From assembly GCF_900109515.1 (NCBI RefSeq), contig NZ_FOBD01000002.1, positions 124,001-188,000 on the forward strand: 64,000 bases of DNA. Direction: 5' to 3'. Position numbers and translations under genes: made by a program. Position 1 is the first letter of the stretch; each line of letters begins with the position of its first letter. Shown here piece by piece: positions 33,140 through 42,648 of the stretch. Under the pieces are notes generated by a model. It saw only the letters and a program-made list of their open reading frames with translations. It made no database searches and was not told the origin of the DNA. The stretch is from Paenibacillus sp. OK003. GTDB lineage: Bacteria > Bacillota > Bacilli > Paenibacillales > Paenibacillaceae.

Positions 33140-35422
33140 TTATTTTGCGGCATCCGTTGTACCTGTAGTATCGGTTGTTGTACCGGACTCTGTTCTGTTT
33201 CTTCCGCCGCCGAATCCACCTGGACCCATACCTGTATTGGCAGTTGTTACACCAGATTCATTCACCCAAGTCACATTGCTTGTGGATTGGAAGGCAACCA
33301 CTTTGGTTCCACCACTATACGTTCCGTCTGTATAGAGTCCATCCACGGCTTTGCCAGTCGATGTTCCGCCGGAGTAGATCACGTAAGATCCATCTTTCTT
33401 CAGATCAGGGGAACTAACCACAACAGATTGATAATCTTTCGCTGGAGCAAAGGTCAGGATGTTATTGCCCTCACTGTCTTGCACATGAACAAGTGTGCCT
33501 GCTTTTTGTGTTTCAGGGTATGTCATCACGATAGTATTTTGAGTTGATGTATCGGATGTACCTTGTGCCATGCCGGAACTGCCGGCAGCGACCAGATATC
33601 CACCACTCATCTCGAATGTACCATCATAGTCGAGTGGACCGTTGCCGTTATCTGTTGGACCGTTCACAATGACCGTTCCGTCTGTCATATAGATGGAGCC
33701 ATTCGAATCCAGTCCATCGCCGCCTGCATTGACGGTGAGGGAACCGCCGTTGATATGAAGCTCACTGTTGCTGGCCGATTCACCCGGCATACCACCTGGT
33801 CCACCGCCTTGTGGGCGAGCATTGCTATTCGTATCTGTACTTTGATTGGACTGATCTGTAGTTGATGTTGTGCCAGTCGTCTCTGTAACAGAAGTGTTGG
33901 AGACTGCAGTTGTATCAGTATCCGCTGCTTTAGTACTGTCATCTGCCGTGGTTGCAGCATCGGCATCAGCGTCAGTTGCAGTGATTTCACCCGAAGCATT
34001 CACGCCATCATCTGATGCAGTCACATCCACATCCCCATCGTTAAGGGTGATGATCGCACCTTCAAGACCTTCGTAGCTCTTGGCAATGGTAATCGTTCCG
34101 CCGTTAATCGTAAGCGCCTGATCTGCATGAATACCGTCATCACCGGATTCAATGCTGAACTTGCCGTCATTGACGATTACATTGTTGTTGCTGTGCAGGG
34201 AATCATCCATGGAATCGATCGTATACGTACCGCCATTGACGGTAAGGTCAACTCCGGCTTTAAGTGCTTTGGCACTCGTCGTTTCTTCTTCTGTTGTTGT
34301 GCTTGTGTCTGCATCTGCATTGGAATCAGCAGGTGCTTTGGCATTGGTAGAGCTGGATGGAACTGCGCCTGCTGCGTTCGTTCCATTATTGCTCGGCATA
34401 TCAGCAGGTGGTTCGCCATCCGGTGGTGTACCCATATCGGCTGGAGGTGTACCGCCACCCCATCCTCCGCCAAATGGTCCTTCTTCTACTTTTTCTGGTG
34501 CATTGGCACTGCCGCCTCCGGTTACGATATTAAATGTGCCGCCATCCGTAACCAATGCGGTTTCAGCTTGAATGCCGTCGCTGCCGCTCTGAATGTTGAA
34601 TGTCCCTCCAGCAATGGCAACGAAGCCTTTGGTCGTATCCGTATCGTTTGTGGATTTGATGCCGTCACCTTCTGAATCAATGGTAATGATACCGGCTTGA
34701 ATCGCCACCATATCTTTACCTTTGATGCCATCATCGGCGGATTTGACGTTAATCGTGCCACTGACGATTTTCAGATCATCCTTGCTCGTAATACCTTCAT
34801 TGTAGTTGCCTGTAACCGTCAGCTTGCCTGTACCATTGAACGTCAGGTCTGCCTTGCTGAAGATGGCTGCATCCGGCTCATCCGTTGTAGCGTCGGCGTA
34901 TACGTATGTCTTGCCATCGGAGACAGCATTCTCGGTTCCTTCCTCCAGCGTAATAATGGCTTTGCCCGCTTTCTGGATATAGATGGCTGCACTGTCGTTG
35001 TCATTGATTGTGGCCCCATTTAATACGAGATGTACGGTGCCCTTATCTGCAACATTGACCACAATCTGTCCGTCGGTAAGCTTGCCGCTAAGTACGTAAG
35101 TACCCGCTGCAGAGATGGTTACTGATCCGTTTGCTGCTTTTGCACCCGATCCTGTGATGGAAGCGGTCGTACCGTTCAGCTTGATCGTTGTGGAGTCTGT
35201 TGCACTCCAGCTCACATTGGTATCGTCTGCATCCATAGTGACCAGATCGGCATATTTCACCGAGGTTTGTTCACTGACGGATACGGTTTTGGTTGTTCCT
35301 GTCGTGGACGTTGCGGCGTTTGCGGTACTGCTGGTTGCTGCTGGAGCGCTGCAAGCCGTAACCATTGCAGTAATCATCGCGATGGACCACAATTTACTGC
35401 CAGTTATGATTTTCTTTTTCAT
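33140..35422 (-). CDS. Cthe_2159-like carbohydrate-binding lipoprotein
   Basis: 760 residues: signal with lipobox VTAC, then a long series of beta-helix-like repeats typical of the Cthe_2159/DUF4353 family (DGIKGKDMVAIQAGIITIDS, SGSDGIQAETALVTDGGTFN and DMDDS-like strands). Two low-complexity stretches occur: Gly/Pro-rich (GGGWGGGTPPADMGTPPDGE) and Thr/Ala/Asp-rich. The type protein of the family binds acidic polysaccharides with Ca. AAAGGACG precedes the ATG. Last gene of a three-gene operon. Confidence 0.85.
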   Translation of the reverse strand: MKKKIITGSKLWSIAMITAMVTACSAPAATSSTANAATSTTGTTKTVSVSEQTSVKYADLVTMDADDTNVSWSATDSTTIKLNGTTASITGSGAKAANGSVTISAAGTYVLSGKLTDGQIVVNVADKGTVHLVLNGATINDNDSAAIYIQKAGKAIITLEEGTENAVSDGKTYVYADATTDEPDAAIFSKADLTFNGTGKLTVTGNYNEGITSKDDLKIVSGTINVKSADDGIKGKDMVAIQAGIITIDSEGDGIKSTNDTDTTKGFVAIAGGTFNIQSGSDGIQAETALVTDGGTFNIVTGGGSANAPEKVEEGPFGGGWGGGTPPADMGTPPDGEPPADMPSNNGTNAAGAVPSSSTNAKAPADSNADADTSTTTEEETTSAKALKAGVDLTVNGGTYTIDSMDDSLHSNNNVIVNDGKFSIESGDDGIHADQALTINGGTITIAKSYEGLEGAIITLNDGDVDVTASDDGVNASGEITATDADADAATTADDSTKAADTDTTAVSNTSVTETTGTTSTTDQSNQSTDTNSNARPQGGGPGGMPGESASNSELHINGGSLTVNAGGDGLDSNGSIYMTDGTVIVNGPTDNGNGPLDYDGTFEMSGGYLVAAGSSGMAQGTSDTSTQNTIVMTYPETQKAGTLVHVQDSEGNNILTFAPAKDYQSVVVSSPDLKKDGSYVIYSGGTSTGKAVDGLYTDGTYSGGTKVVAFQSTSNVTWVNESGVTTANTGMGPGGFGGGRNRTESGTTTDTTGTTDAAK

Positions 35423-35447
35423 CGTATATCGTCCTTTCGGATTCGCT

Positions 35448-36128
35448 TTAATATTCTGGTGTTGGACTCATAGTTAACGAGATATCCAGATTTCCGTTTC
35501 GTGTACGAATTGCATCCAAGAATTCCTTTTGGCTTACACTTTCGTGAATGGTAACACTGTATACAAGCTCGTACAGACTGCCGAGTTCGGTCGTTCTGAT
35601 TTTTTTGAGATCAAAAGGTACGTTAAATTTATGGAACACTTCGTTCAGTGCTTCTTCGTAGCTCAAGTTTTCCGGAATGGTTACTTTCAGCGTTTTTTGC
35701 AGTGCTTTTCTTCCTCCGAAGTTGAAGCGGCTCAGGACAAACATCAGTACACAGAGGATGATGGTAAACAATACAGCATAACCGAATGCGCCTACACCGC
35801 AGGCAAGACCGGAAGCCATGGTGAACAGAACATAAGCAATATCTTTCGGGTCACCAGGCGCACTTCTGAATCGGATGATGGAGAAGGCACCGGCGAGGCT
35901 GAATGCACGGGCAATGTTGCTGCCGATCAGAAGAATGATGATGGCTACGATGACTGGCAAGACGACCATAGTTAGTGTAAAGCTTTGGGAATATGTGCTC
36001 TGATTGGTCTTCATGTACGTAAGGCTGATGATGACCCCCATGATGATGGCAAGTCCGATCGTTAGAATCGCATTACTAAAAGTTAGGGTGGTGTCTGTTG
36101 AAGCTGAGCTGAAAATGGAATCAAGCAT
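35448..36128 (-). CDS. DUF4956 membrane protein
   Basis: 226 residues, four or five hydrophobic helices in the first ~140, then a soluble ferredoxin-like C-terminus. FSLAGAFSIIRFRSAPGDPK is the highly conserved DUF4956 motif. Its start overlaps the VTC gene by eight bases, so the two are coupled. This family commonly stands beside VTC-domain proteins; the function is not known. Confidence 0.88.
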   Translation of the reverse strand: MLDSIFSSASTDTTLTFSNAILTIGLAIIMGVIISLTYMKTNQSTYSQSFTLTMVVLPVIVAIIILLIGSNIARAFSLAGAFSIIRFRSAPGDPKDIAYVLFTMASGLACGVGAFGYAVLFTIILCVLMFVLSRFNFGGRKALQKTLKVTIPENLSYEEALNEVFHKFNVPFDLKKIRTTELGSLYELVYSVTIHESVSQKEFLDAIRTRNGNLDISLTMSPTPEY

Positions 36129-36939
36129 ATACTACACGCTCTCTTTCTGTGATTGTTTTTTCTTGTTCTATGGATGGGTTGAAATCGGTACCCGGCAGCA
36201 ATTCTCGTTCAGTCTGGTAGTTCAGGTTGGTGGTTCTGGCCAGATGTCTGTACTCATTGCCGTATTTCGAGAATCCGGTGCGGTAAAGACCGTGTTCGGA
36301 TAACAGTTGGGAGAGCCACATCGGAACGGTTTTCTCGGCTTTCACTTCCATCAACCAGCGTCCGTCTTTCACCAGCGGTTCACCGTAATCTCCCTGCTCC
36401 AGCTTCAGATCATATCTGCGACTGCGGATGTTGGTATCAAAGGTGATGCGCAGATCGCGGCTGTTCTTGTCGAACAACGCCTTGCGTTCATAAGCCAAAT
36501 ACACTTTTGGTTCCAGATCGTACAGCCGGAGGAAGTACTTGATCTCTTCGACAACCTGTTTGTTCATGTAATCGGCGAGATCTGGCGCTTTGCCTGTCCG
36601 AACGAATTCGTAGGCCTCATCCAGCTTCAGGGCAGTTCGGCGTTTGTTCACCAGGCCAAATACTTTCTTTTTGATCTCCAGATAAACCTTCGCATTCTCT
36701 TCAGGAACTCCGTATGCCCGCAGTCTCAGCTTCTCCTTGTATTTGGGTTTGGAGAGACTGGCGCGGATCAGGGAATCCTGCGGAGTGTCGAAGTACAGAT
36801 TGCTGATGGAGTAAAACTCGTGTTTCTTGTTAAAGGCGTCCAGCTCCATATACTTCAGCAGGTCGGTGTAGAAGTTCTCGTATTGCTCATCTGTCAGGAG
36901 GTACTTGCTCTCATATCGATTGAATACTTCAATTGCCAT
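36121..36939 (-). CDS. VTC-domain protein (polyphosphate polymerase-like)
   Basis: 272 residues of the triphosphate-tunnel fold: RYESKYLLTDEQYENFYTDL, EFYSISNLYFDTPQDSLIRA, KLRLRAYGVPEENAKVYLEI (basic tunnel strands), FDTNIRSRR, and WLMEVKAEKTVPMWL. In yeast Vtc4 this domain makes polyphosphate from ATP. The bacterial VTC-DUF4956-surface protein sets are of unknown role. First gene of the operon, divergent from a two-component system. Confidence 0.88.
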   Translation of the reverse strand: MAIEVFNRYESKYLLTDEQYENFYTDLLKYMELDAFNKKHEFYSISNLYFDTPQDSLIRASLSKPKYKEKLRLRAYGVPEENAKVYLEIKKKVFGLVNKRRTALKLDEAYEFVRTGKAPDLADYMNKQVVEEIKYFLRLYDLEPKVYLAYERKALFDKNSRDLRITFDTNIRSRRYDLKLEQGDYGEPLVKDGRWLMEVKAEKTVPMWLSQLLSEHGLYRTGFSKYGNEYRHLARTTNLNYQTERELLPGTDFNPSIEQEKTITERERVVYA

Positions 36940-37020
36940 TGGGGTTCAGTCCTTTCATCCATGTTTTGTATGTTTTGTTGCATCGTGTATTGCTTCCATG
37001 TCTGTATCTTAGAGCGCCAA

Positions 37021-37037
37021 CCTTGAATGAATCTTAA
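37021..37037 (-). promoter_or_regulatory. Putative response-regulator site before the VTC operon
   Basis: Read on the minus strand it is TTAAGATTCATTCAAGG, 81 bases before the VTC start. It matches the site at 37111-37127 at 16 of 17 positions. Confidence 0.6.
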
Positions 37038-37110
37038 ATGATTTTACATTCCGTTGATCTTTTTTTACCTTCATTTAATATTCCGCTAATATTCCGCGAA
37101 AAAAGTTAAA

Positions 37111-37127
37111 TTAAGATTGATTCAAGG
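37111..37127 (+). promoter_or_regulatory. Putative response-regulator site before the two-component genes
   Basis: TTAAGATTGATTCAAGG, 21 bases before a TATAAT -10 box at 37149-37154, so it covers the -35 position as an activator site would. Confidence 0.6.
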
Positions 37128-37201
37128 TTCGGTTGCTACAATCGTTGGTATAATAGAATGACATAGACCGAAACCAATTTATGCAGAGGAATGAAGAACC
37201 G

Positions 37202-37879
37202 ATGAGAATACTAATTGCGGAAGATGAGGTTCATTTGGCGGAAGCCGTATCGCAAATATTGAAGAAACACAATTACTCTGTAGACATGGTGCATGACGGG
37301 AGATCGGGTCTGGATTATGCGCTGAGCGGAATCTATGATCTGTTGCTGCTCGACATCATGATGCCGGAAATGGACGGGATGACTGTGCTGAAAAAACTGC
37401 GCAGTGAAGGCAATCATACCCCTGTCATTCTGCTCACAGCCAAAGGAGAAATTTCAGATAAAGTGACCGGGCTGGATTATGGAGCCGATGATTATATAGC
37501 AAAGCCCTTTGCCACGGAGGAATTGCTCGCACGAATTCGGGCAGCCCTGAGAAGGAAGGGAGAGGTCATTCCAGAGGATGGATTGAAATTCGGTGACATC
37601 GAACTAAACACGACGCAGCTGAAGCTGAGTGTTCAAGGCAAGGAGATCAAGCTGAATTTGAAGGAAAATGAACTACTGGAACTGTTAATCACGCGCAAAC
37701 AGGCCATTACTTCCAAAGAGCAGATTATTGAGAAGTTATGGGGTTTCGATTCCGAAGTGGAGTATAACAATGTGGAGGTGTACATTTCGTTTTTACGCAA
37801 AAAATTAACCTTCCTGAACTCCTCGGTCCGCATCAATACGATTCGGGGTGTGGGGTACGTACTTGAGGTGACGTCCTGA
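37202..37879 (+). CDS. OmpR-family response regulator
   Basis: 225 residues from ATG 37202 (MRILIAEDEVHLAEAV; an in-frame ATG at 37181 is less likely). REC domain with the phospho-acceptor Asp in YDLLLLDIMMPEMDG, Lys in KPFATEELLAR, and a C-terminal winged helix (ELLITRKQAITSKEQIIEKL, VYISFLRKKL). It overlaps the kinase gene by one base (TGATG). By the shared 17-bp sites it likely controls its own operon and the VTC operon. Confidence 0.93.
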   Translation: MRILIAEDEVHLAEAVSQILKKHNYSVDMVHDGRSGLDYALSGIYDLLLLDIMMPEMDGMTVLKKLRSEGNHTPVILLTAKGEISDKVTGLDYGADDYIAKPFATEELLARIRAALRRKGEVIPEDGLKFGDIELNTTQLKLSVQGKEIKLNLKENELLELLITRKQAITSKEQIIEKLWGFDSEVEYNNVEVYISFLRKKLTFLNSSVRINTIRGVGYVLEVTS

Positions 37880-39186
37880 TGTTCAAGCAACTCAGAAACC
37901 GATTTCTGATCGTGAACCTGGTATCCATCTCGATTATGATGCTGGTTGCCTTTGCCACGATCTACATCATTACGTACCAGAATGTACAACGGGAAACTAA
38001 CATGGAGCTTTTCAAAGTGTCCGATTTCTATCACAGTCCTTACAGCAACTCCAAAATTCCACGCGGAGGGGAGGGGGGCTCTGGAACGGGAACAGGGACG
38101 CTACCATCCGATTCCATTGGAAACGGAGCACCGGGAAGTGATCCGATTTCACCGCCAGGACGCTCCGTATCGTTCATGGTCAAGACGGACAGTGAATGGA
38201 AAATTACGGATGCATACTCCAGGTTTGATATGGATGACACGTTCTATTCCGAAGCTTTGCAAAAGGTGAATAAAGTCGACGATCTGGATCGGAAGACCGG
38301 ACAGTTTACACTGAATGGAACAGACTGGGCTTATGTGATCGACCCGAGCAGCACAGGGCATATGATTGTGTTCATGGATGTGACGGCCCCACAGGGCATC
38401 CTTACGAATCTGATTTATACTTTTGCCATCGTAGGTTTGATCATGCTGATCGTCATCTTTTTCCTGAGCCGTTATTTCGCCAATCGCTCCATTACCCCTG
38501 TTAAGGAAGCCTTCGAAAAGCAAAAGCAGTTCATAGCCGATGCATCGCATGAGTTGAAAACGCCGCTGGCGATCATTAATACCAACACGGATGTGCTTCT
38601 CGCCAACCGGGAGGATACGATTGCGAATCAGGCCAAATGGCTTCATTACATCAAATCGGAGACGGAACGCATGTCAGGACTGACGAATGATCTGTTATAT
38701 CTGACTCAAATTGACGATTCGCGATCCGCGATGATTCATACCAAATTCAATATGAGCGATGCGGTGGAGACGATCATTTTGACGATGGAAGCCGTGATTT
38801 TTGAGAAAAATGTATGCCTGGACTATAGCATTGAGCCGCAGCTCATGGTCCATGGCAACAGCGAACAGATCAAGCAGGTCATTCTGATTCTGCTCGATAA
38901 TGCCGTGAAATACTCCAGAGCCAAAGGCTCGGTCAATGTATCGTTGAAGAAACAGAACAATGACGTCATGCTGGCCGTTTCCAACACGGGAGAAGGCATT
39001 GCGCCTGAGCATCTGGACCGGATCTTCGACCGCTTCTATCGCACCGATGCCTCCAGAGCACGGAAAAATGGTGGACATGGATTGGGTCTAGCCATTGCAA
39101 GGTCGATTGTGGAGCAGCATAAAGGTGAGATTTACGCCCGCAGTGTGGTAGGGGAAGGTGCAACATTTTACGTTCGTTTATCCTAG
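37879..39186 (+). CDS. Membrane sensor histidine kinase
   Basis: 435 residues. Two membrane helices (about 13-33 and 176-198) enclose an extracytoplasmic loop of about 140 residues with a Gly/Ser/Pro-rich stretch (GGEGGSGTGTGTLPS). Then HisKA (FIADASHELKTPLAIINTNT with the phospho-His) and HATPase (ILLDNAVKYS, GEGIAPEHLDRIFDRFYRTD, GGHGLGLAIARSIV). No HAMP domain is evident. It pairs with the upstream regulator; the signal is unknown. Confidence 0.92.
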   Translation: MFKQLRNRFLIVNLVSISIMMLVAFATIYIITYQNVQRETNMELFKVSDFYHSPYSNSKIPRGGEGGSGTGTGTLPSDSIGNGAPGSDPISPPGRSVSFMVKTDSEWKITDAYSRFDMDDTFYSEALQKVNKVDDLDRKTGQFTLNGTDWAYVIDPSSTGHMIVFMDVTAPQGILTNLIYTFAIVGLIMLIVIFFLSRYFANRSITPVKEAFEKQKQFIADASHELKTPLAIINTNTDVLLANREDTIANQAKWLHYIKSETERMSGLTNDLLYLTQIDDSRSAMIHTKFNMSDAVETIILTMEAVIFEKNVCLDYSIEPQLMVHGNSEQIKQVILILLDNAVKYSRAKGSVNVSLKKQNNDVMLAVSNTGEGIAPEHLDRIFDRFYRTDASRARKNGGHGLGLAIARSIVEQHKGEIYARSVVGEGATFYVRLS

Positions 39187-39270
39187 GGATAAGGAATAAG
39201 GCATGTCTGTTCTGGGTTAACCTATGCTACAATGGCAACAGAACGTATGAATCAAGGAGCTGACTGTAAC

Positions 39271-39555
39271 GTGACTGAAGCAAACTCTATTAATGAACAG
39301 GAAATGAAGGCATATATTGCGGAGAAAACGAAAGCAAGCGAAGCGAATATCGCTCTTGTCCTGAAGCATGAGCAGGCGTACATTAACAAGGCGCATGAAA
39401 ATGCCAAAGGCGACGTGGATATCGACGGTGACGATCTGGCCGACTACATTTTGAGCCGTAAAGATGTAAAGCTGGATGAACTGACCGTTGAAGGCATACT
39501 GGATGCTGAAATGGACTACTTGATGGAAAAAGGTCTCGCAGGCTACGTGGATTAA
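39271..39555 (+). CDS. Conserved small acidic protein of unknown function
   Basis: 94 residues from GTG 39271, eleven bases after AAGGAG. It is highly charged and helical (EMKAYIAEKTKASEANIALV, KGDVDIDGDDLADYILSRKD). I do not recognise a motif. It lies 84 bases after the histidine kinase and is followed by a terminator. Confidence 0.65.
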   Translation: MTEANSINEQEMKAYIAEKTKASEANIALVLKHEQAYINKAHENAKGDVDIDGDDLADYILSRKDVKLDELTVEGILDAEMDYLMEKGLAGYVD

Positions 39556-39573
39556 ATTTAAATCAATCTATTA

Positions 39574-39622
39574 AAAAAATGACCTCAGCCTCCACGTTAT
39601 TGTGGGATTTGAGGTCATTTTG
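39574..39622. terminator. Bidirectional terminator
   Basis: AAATGACCTCA pairs with TGAGGTCATTT, with A- and T-runs outside. Confidence 0.85.
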
Positions 39623-39682
39623 GATTGTGCATTCGCAATTACCTTTTAAACCGCCAGCCCCGTTGGACTAGCCCTATTCTTC

Positions 39683-40453
39683 TTATTGACCCATCATACC
39701 GCCATCGACAGTATAGAGCGAAGCGGTGACATACGAAGCTTCTTCAGACAACAGGAAGTTCATGATAGCTGCGACTTCTTCCGGTTCACCATAGCGGCCC
39801 ATCGGAATTGCGGATACGGTAGCGGATTGATAATCTTCCACATTACCGGAGTTTGCTTCGATTTGGCGCATCATGCGGGTATTAATGGTGCCTGGCAATA
39901 CCGCGTTAACCCGAATACCATGAGGCGCGAGTTCATTCGCTGCTGTGCGAGTGAGGCCAATCACGGCATGTTTGGACATAATATATGGAGATACGGCTGG
40001 AGCGCCCATCAGACCTGCAAGGGAAGAGGTATTCAGGATCGCACCAGATTTTTGTTTTTTCATGACAGGGATGACGTTCTGCAAACCAAGGAATACACCG
40101 CGCACATTGACGTTATATACGAGGTCGAGGGCTTCAACGCTCAGATCTTCGATCAGTCCGGTTGGACCTTCAATGCCGGCATTGTTGGCAAAATAATCGA
40201 TTCGGCCAAACGTATCAAGTGCTTGCTGCACATAGTTTTTCACGTCGGTTTCCTGAGATACGTTTGCTTTCACCGCAATGACGTGCTCTTTGTCGAGTTT
40301 CAGATCCGTGATGGTTTGCTGGATGGCTTCTTCGTTCAGATCGACCAGCACCAGATTAATTTTGCGTTCAGCAAGGCGGCGTGCCAATTCTTTGCCGATG
40401 CCTCCGGCTGCTCCTGTAATCACGGCTGTTTGGGTATATGATGTACTCATCAT
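39683..40453 (-). CDS. Short-chain dehydrogenase/reductase
   Basis: 256 residues. NAD(P) loop VITGAAGGIGKELARRL, YFANNAGIEGPTG, catalytic Ser in LNTSSLAGLMG, Tyr/Lys in SPYIMSKHAVIGLTR. Acidic VLVDLNEE after strand 2 suggests NAD. AAGGAG is seven bases before the ATG. It faces a TetR gene, its probable regulator. Confidence 0.92.
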   Translation of the reverse strand: MMSTSYTQTAVITGAAGGIGKELARRLAERKINLVLVDLNEEAIQQTITDLKLDKEHVIAVKANVSQETDVKNYVQQALDTFGRIDYFANNAGIEGPTGLIEDLSVEALDLVYNVNVRGVFLGLQNVIPVMKKQKSGAILNTSSLAGLMGAPAVSPYIMSKHAVIGLTRTAANELAPHGIRVNAVLPGTINTRMMRQIEANSGNVEDYQSATVSAIPMGRYGEPEEVAAIMNFLLSEEASYVTASLYTVDGGMMGQ

Positions 40454-40493
40454 GTATTCGCTCCTTATAAAATGTAATCAGGTGAACTGTGTG

Positions 40494-40503
40494 TGAACGT
40501 TCA
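40494..40503. promoter_or_regulatory. Likely TetR operator
   Basis: TGAACGTTCA, a perfect 10-bp palindrome within the 192-base divergent SDR/TetR gap. Confidence 0.5.
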
Positions 40504-40645
40504 ACCTGTGGTCTATCGTTCCTATCTCAATGTTAAGATATACATAGAAATGTGACAATCATCATTGACAGCGCATATGTCAGCTATCGGACAGAGATGT
40601 AAGCGGTGTTCATTTAGGTTACAATAATGGACAGAGGAGGTGGAA

Positions 40646-41284
40646 ATGTTGATTATTGAACACCCTCAGGATCGGAGAGCACGAAGAACGCAGGATGCCA
40701 TCATTGCTGCGGCGGTTTCTTTGATATTGGAAAAGGGAGCTGAAGCCGTCACGATTCGTGACATTACGGAGCGGGCGGATTATAACCGGGGAACGTTCTA
40801 TTTACATTTTCCTGGCAAACCCGAGCTATTGCAATTCATTCTGGATGATTTCATGCAGGGCGTGGGACAAGCTTATGCATCACCTTACGCCGAGTTAAAA
40901 GAAGTGGATATGACGGCATTACTGCCATCAACCATGCCTGTATTTGAATATATCGAAGCGCACCAGGACATCTTTCGAGCCTTGATGACGATGCATGGGG
41001 ATATGGGAACCAGACTCTGCAACATGTTCAGAACATATTTAACCGAGGATTTTGTATTGGTGACCGAAGACAGCGAATACACCATTAATTACGACATTAT
41101 GTTAAGTTACCTGGTATCTGCAACCGTTGGCGTGATTATGCACTGGGCGGAGATTGGGTTCAAGTATTCTGCCCACTACATGGGGGAGCAGTTGACCGCG
41201 CTAATTAATATCAAACCGACCCGTCTCCTGATTGAACCAGGGCAGAAGGGCCGGACCATTCATGAACGCATGCTTCAGGACTAA
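40646..41284 (+). CDS. TetR-family regulator
   Basis: 212 residues from ATG 40646, five bases after GAGGAGG. The N-terminal helix-turn-helix is RRTQDAIIAAAVSLILEKGA then ITERADYNRGTFYLHFPGKP; the C-terminal part is the TetR_C-type ligand domain. It faces the SDR gene and probably represses it. Confidence 0.9.
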   Translation: MLIIEHPQDRRARRTQDAIIAAAVSLILEKGAEAVTIRDITERADYNRGTFYLHFPGKPELLQFILDDFMQGVGQAYASPYAELKEVDMTALLPSTMPVFEYIEAHQDIFRALMTMHGDMGTRLCNMFRTYLTEDFVLVTEDSEYTINYDIMLSYLVSATVGVIMHWAEIGFKYSAHYMGEQLTALINIKPTRLLIEPGQKGRTIHERMLQD

Positions 41285-41303
41285 ATAGCGCGTGCTCGGT
41301 TCT

Positions 41304-41852
41304 CTATTCCCAGGGATAACTAACGGTGAGGAAGTCGGCGAATTTTTTGCTTTCTTCCCTCCGTTGTTTCCGCATGGCCGCCCGAGCTGGAGCAGTCTCG
41401 TATAATTTCTTCTCTTCCTCCGTCTCTGGAATGATGCGAGGAACAAGGAGTTTACGGTTATTTTCATCCAAAGCGACAAAGGTAAGGAATGCGGTCGCCG
41501 CAATCTTCTTCTCCCCCGTCTTCAGATCCTCACGGATGACCTTCACAAAAACTTCCATGGAGCTGCGTCCTGTCCAGGAAACAAACGATTCCAGTGTCAC
41601 CGAATCTGTCGGATTAATCGGATACAAGAAATCGACCGAGTCGGTGGAAGCCGTAACGGTGTTCACCCGGCACAGCTTGGAAGCGGTGATGGATGCAATA
41701 TCATCAATATAGGACATCAGCTTCCCGCCAAACAAGGTATTATGGTTATTTACATCGGTTGGAAATACTCTTGCCGTCTTGAAACAACGTGTTTCGCGCA
41801 CATACTTTCTCTCCACTTGATCTGATTCCGTAGGTTTAGGTATCTCTCTCAT
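41304..41852 (-). CDS. Acyl-CoA thioesterase (hotdog fold, YkhA/BACH type)
   Basis: 182 residues from ATG 41852, ten bases after AGGAGG. VFPTDVNNHNTLFGGKLMSY is the BACH-type active site (Asn/Asp and Gly), followed by STDSVDFLYPINPTDSVTLE. It hydrolyses acyl-CoA thioesters in the cytoplasm. Confidence 0.92.
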   Translation of the reverse strand: MREIPKPTESDQVERKYVRETRCFKTARVFPTDVNNHNTLFGGKLMSYIDDIASITASKLCRVNTVTASTDSVDFLYPINPTDSVTLESFVSWTGRSSMEVFVKVIREDLKTGEKKIAATAFLTFVALDENNRKLLVPRIIPETEEEKKLYETAPARAAMRKQRREESKKFADFLTVSYPWE

Positions 41853-41974
41853 TCTTTGTAGTCCTCCTGACAGTATGGCTGATGGACTCTGCAAGATATG
41901 CCGCGTCCATCCTCTCTATATGTTAGTTCTAGTATAGGTGTCGGTCACATCCCTATTCAAGTGAAGCAGGATGC

Positions 41975-42013
41975 AAAAAAACCGCCAGGCGCGGACCGGC
42001 GCGCTGGCGGTTT
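41975..42013 (-). terminator. Terminator of the acetate transporter gene
   Basis: AAACCGCCAG-type stem (41978-41988 with 42003-42013) and a T-run on the minus strand. Confidence 0.85.
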
Positions 42014-42024
42014 GATGCTGTATA

Positions 42025-42648
42025 TTAAGCCTTGGGTCTGAAAATGCCAGACGGCTTGCCGATAGGCAAGAACGTATAGCCGAAGTGAGCGTTCAGTACG
42101 GAAGCGCCTGTGCCGTATAACGACACGATTCCGATTCCCATTTCAGCATAAGCTGCGATGGTATGGAAGATATGAGGAGCTACGCCGAAAGCGTCAAAGG
42201 TCAGGCCAAGGAACAGGAAGTCAATGAGAATGAAAATGATGAGCAGTACTTTGTTGGCTTCCACGGCACCCAGCGTCATGAACAGGGTGAACACGAGATA
42301 TCCGGCAAAAGCAAATCCGAGCTGCTTGCCATCTGCCTGTTCCGCAAGAGTGGAGCCAAATACGCCCATTTTGATCAGCCAGTTGGCACCCATCGCGAAC
42401 CAGAAGAATGCGTATGCGCCGAAGGCAGTTGTACCGAAGGTATTGTTGCGTTTGGAATCTTGAATGCAAGCGAACAGCTGCGCAAAGGCACCGAGGAAAA
42501 TCGCCCAAGGAATAGCGTAGCTGAGGCCGTCTGTAATGCCAAGCTTTTGGGAGGAAGCGACCAGAGTGACGATGGCCAACCCAAATAATCCCATCGCGCT
42601 GGGATCGGCGTTTATGATTTTAACTTTAGTCTGTGAATCGGTTTGCAT
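42025..42648 (-). CDS. Acetate/succinate transporter (GPR1/FUN34/SatP family)
   Basis: 207 residues from ATG 42648 (MQTDSQTKVKIINADPSAMG), GGAGG twelve bases upstream. Six membrane helices; NADPSAMGLFGLAIVTLVAS carries the NPxxxGL-like signature (NADPSAMGLFG). It moves acetate or other short acids through the membrane. An open frame continues upstream of this start but lacks a ribosome site and hydrophobic character. Confidence 0.88.
   Translation of the reverse strand: MQTDSQTKVKIINADPSAMGLFGLAIVTLVASSQKLGITDGLSYAIPWAIFLGAFAQLFACIQDSKRNNTFGTTAFGAYAFFWFAMGANWLIKMGVFGSTLAEQADGKQLGFAFAGYLVFTLFMTLGAVEANKVLLIIFILIDFLFLGLTFDAFGVAPHIFHTIAAYAEMGIGIVSLYGTGASVLNAHFGYTFLPIGKPSGIFRPKA

Noticed and set aside
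36307..37026. 239-codon frame opposite the VTC gene
   Set aside because: Antisense shadow; VTC motifs on the minus strand are clear.
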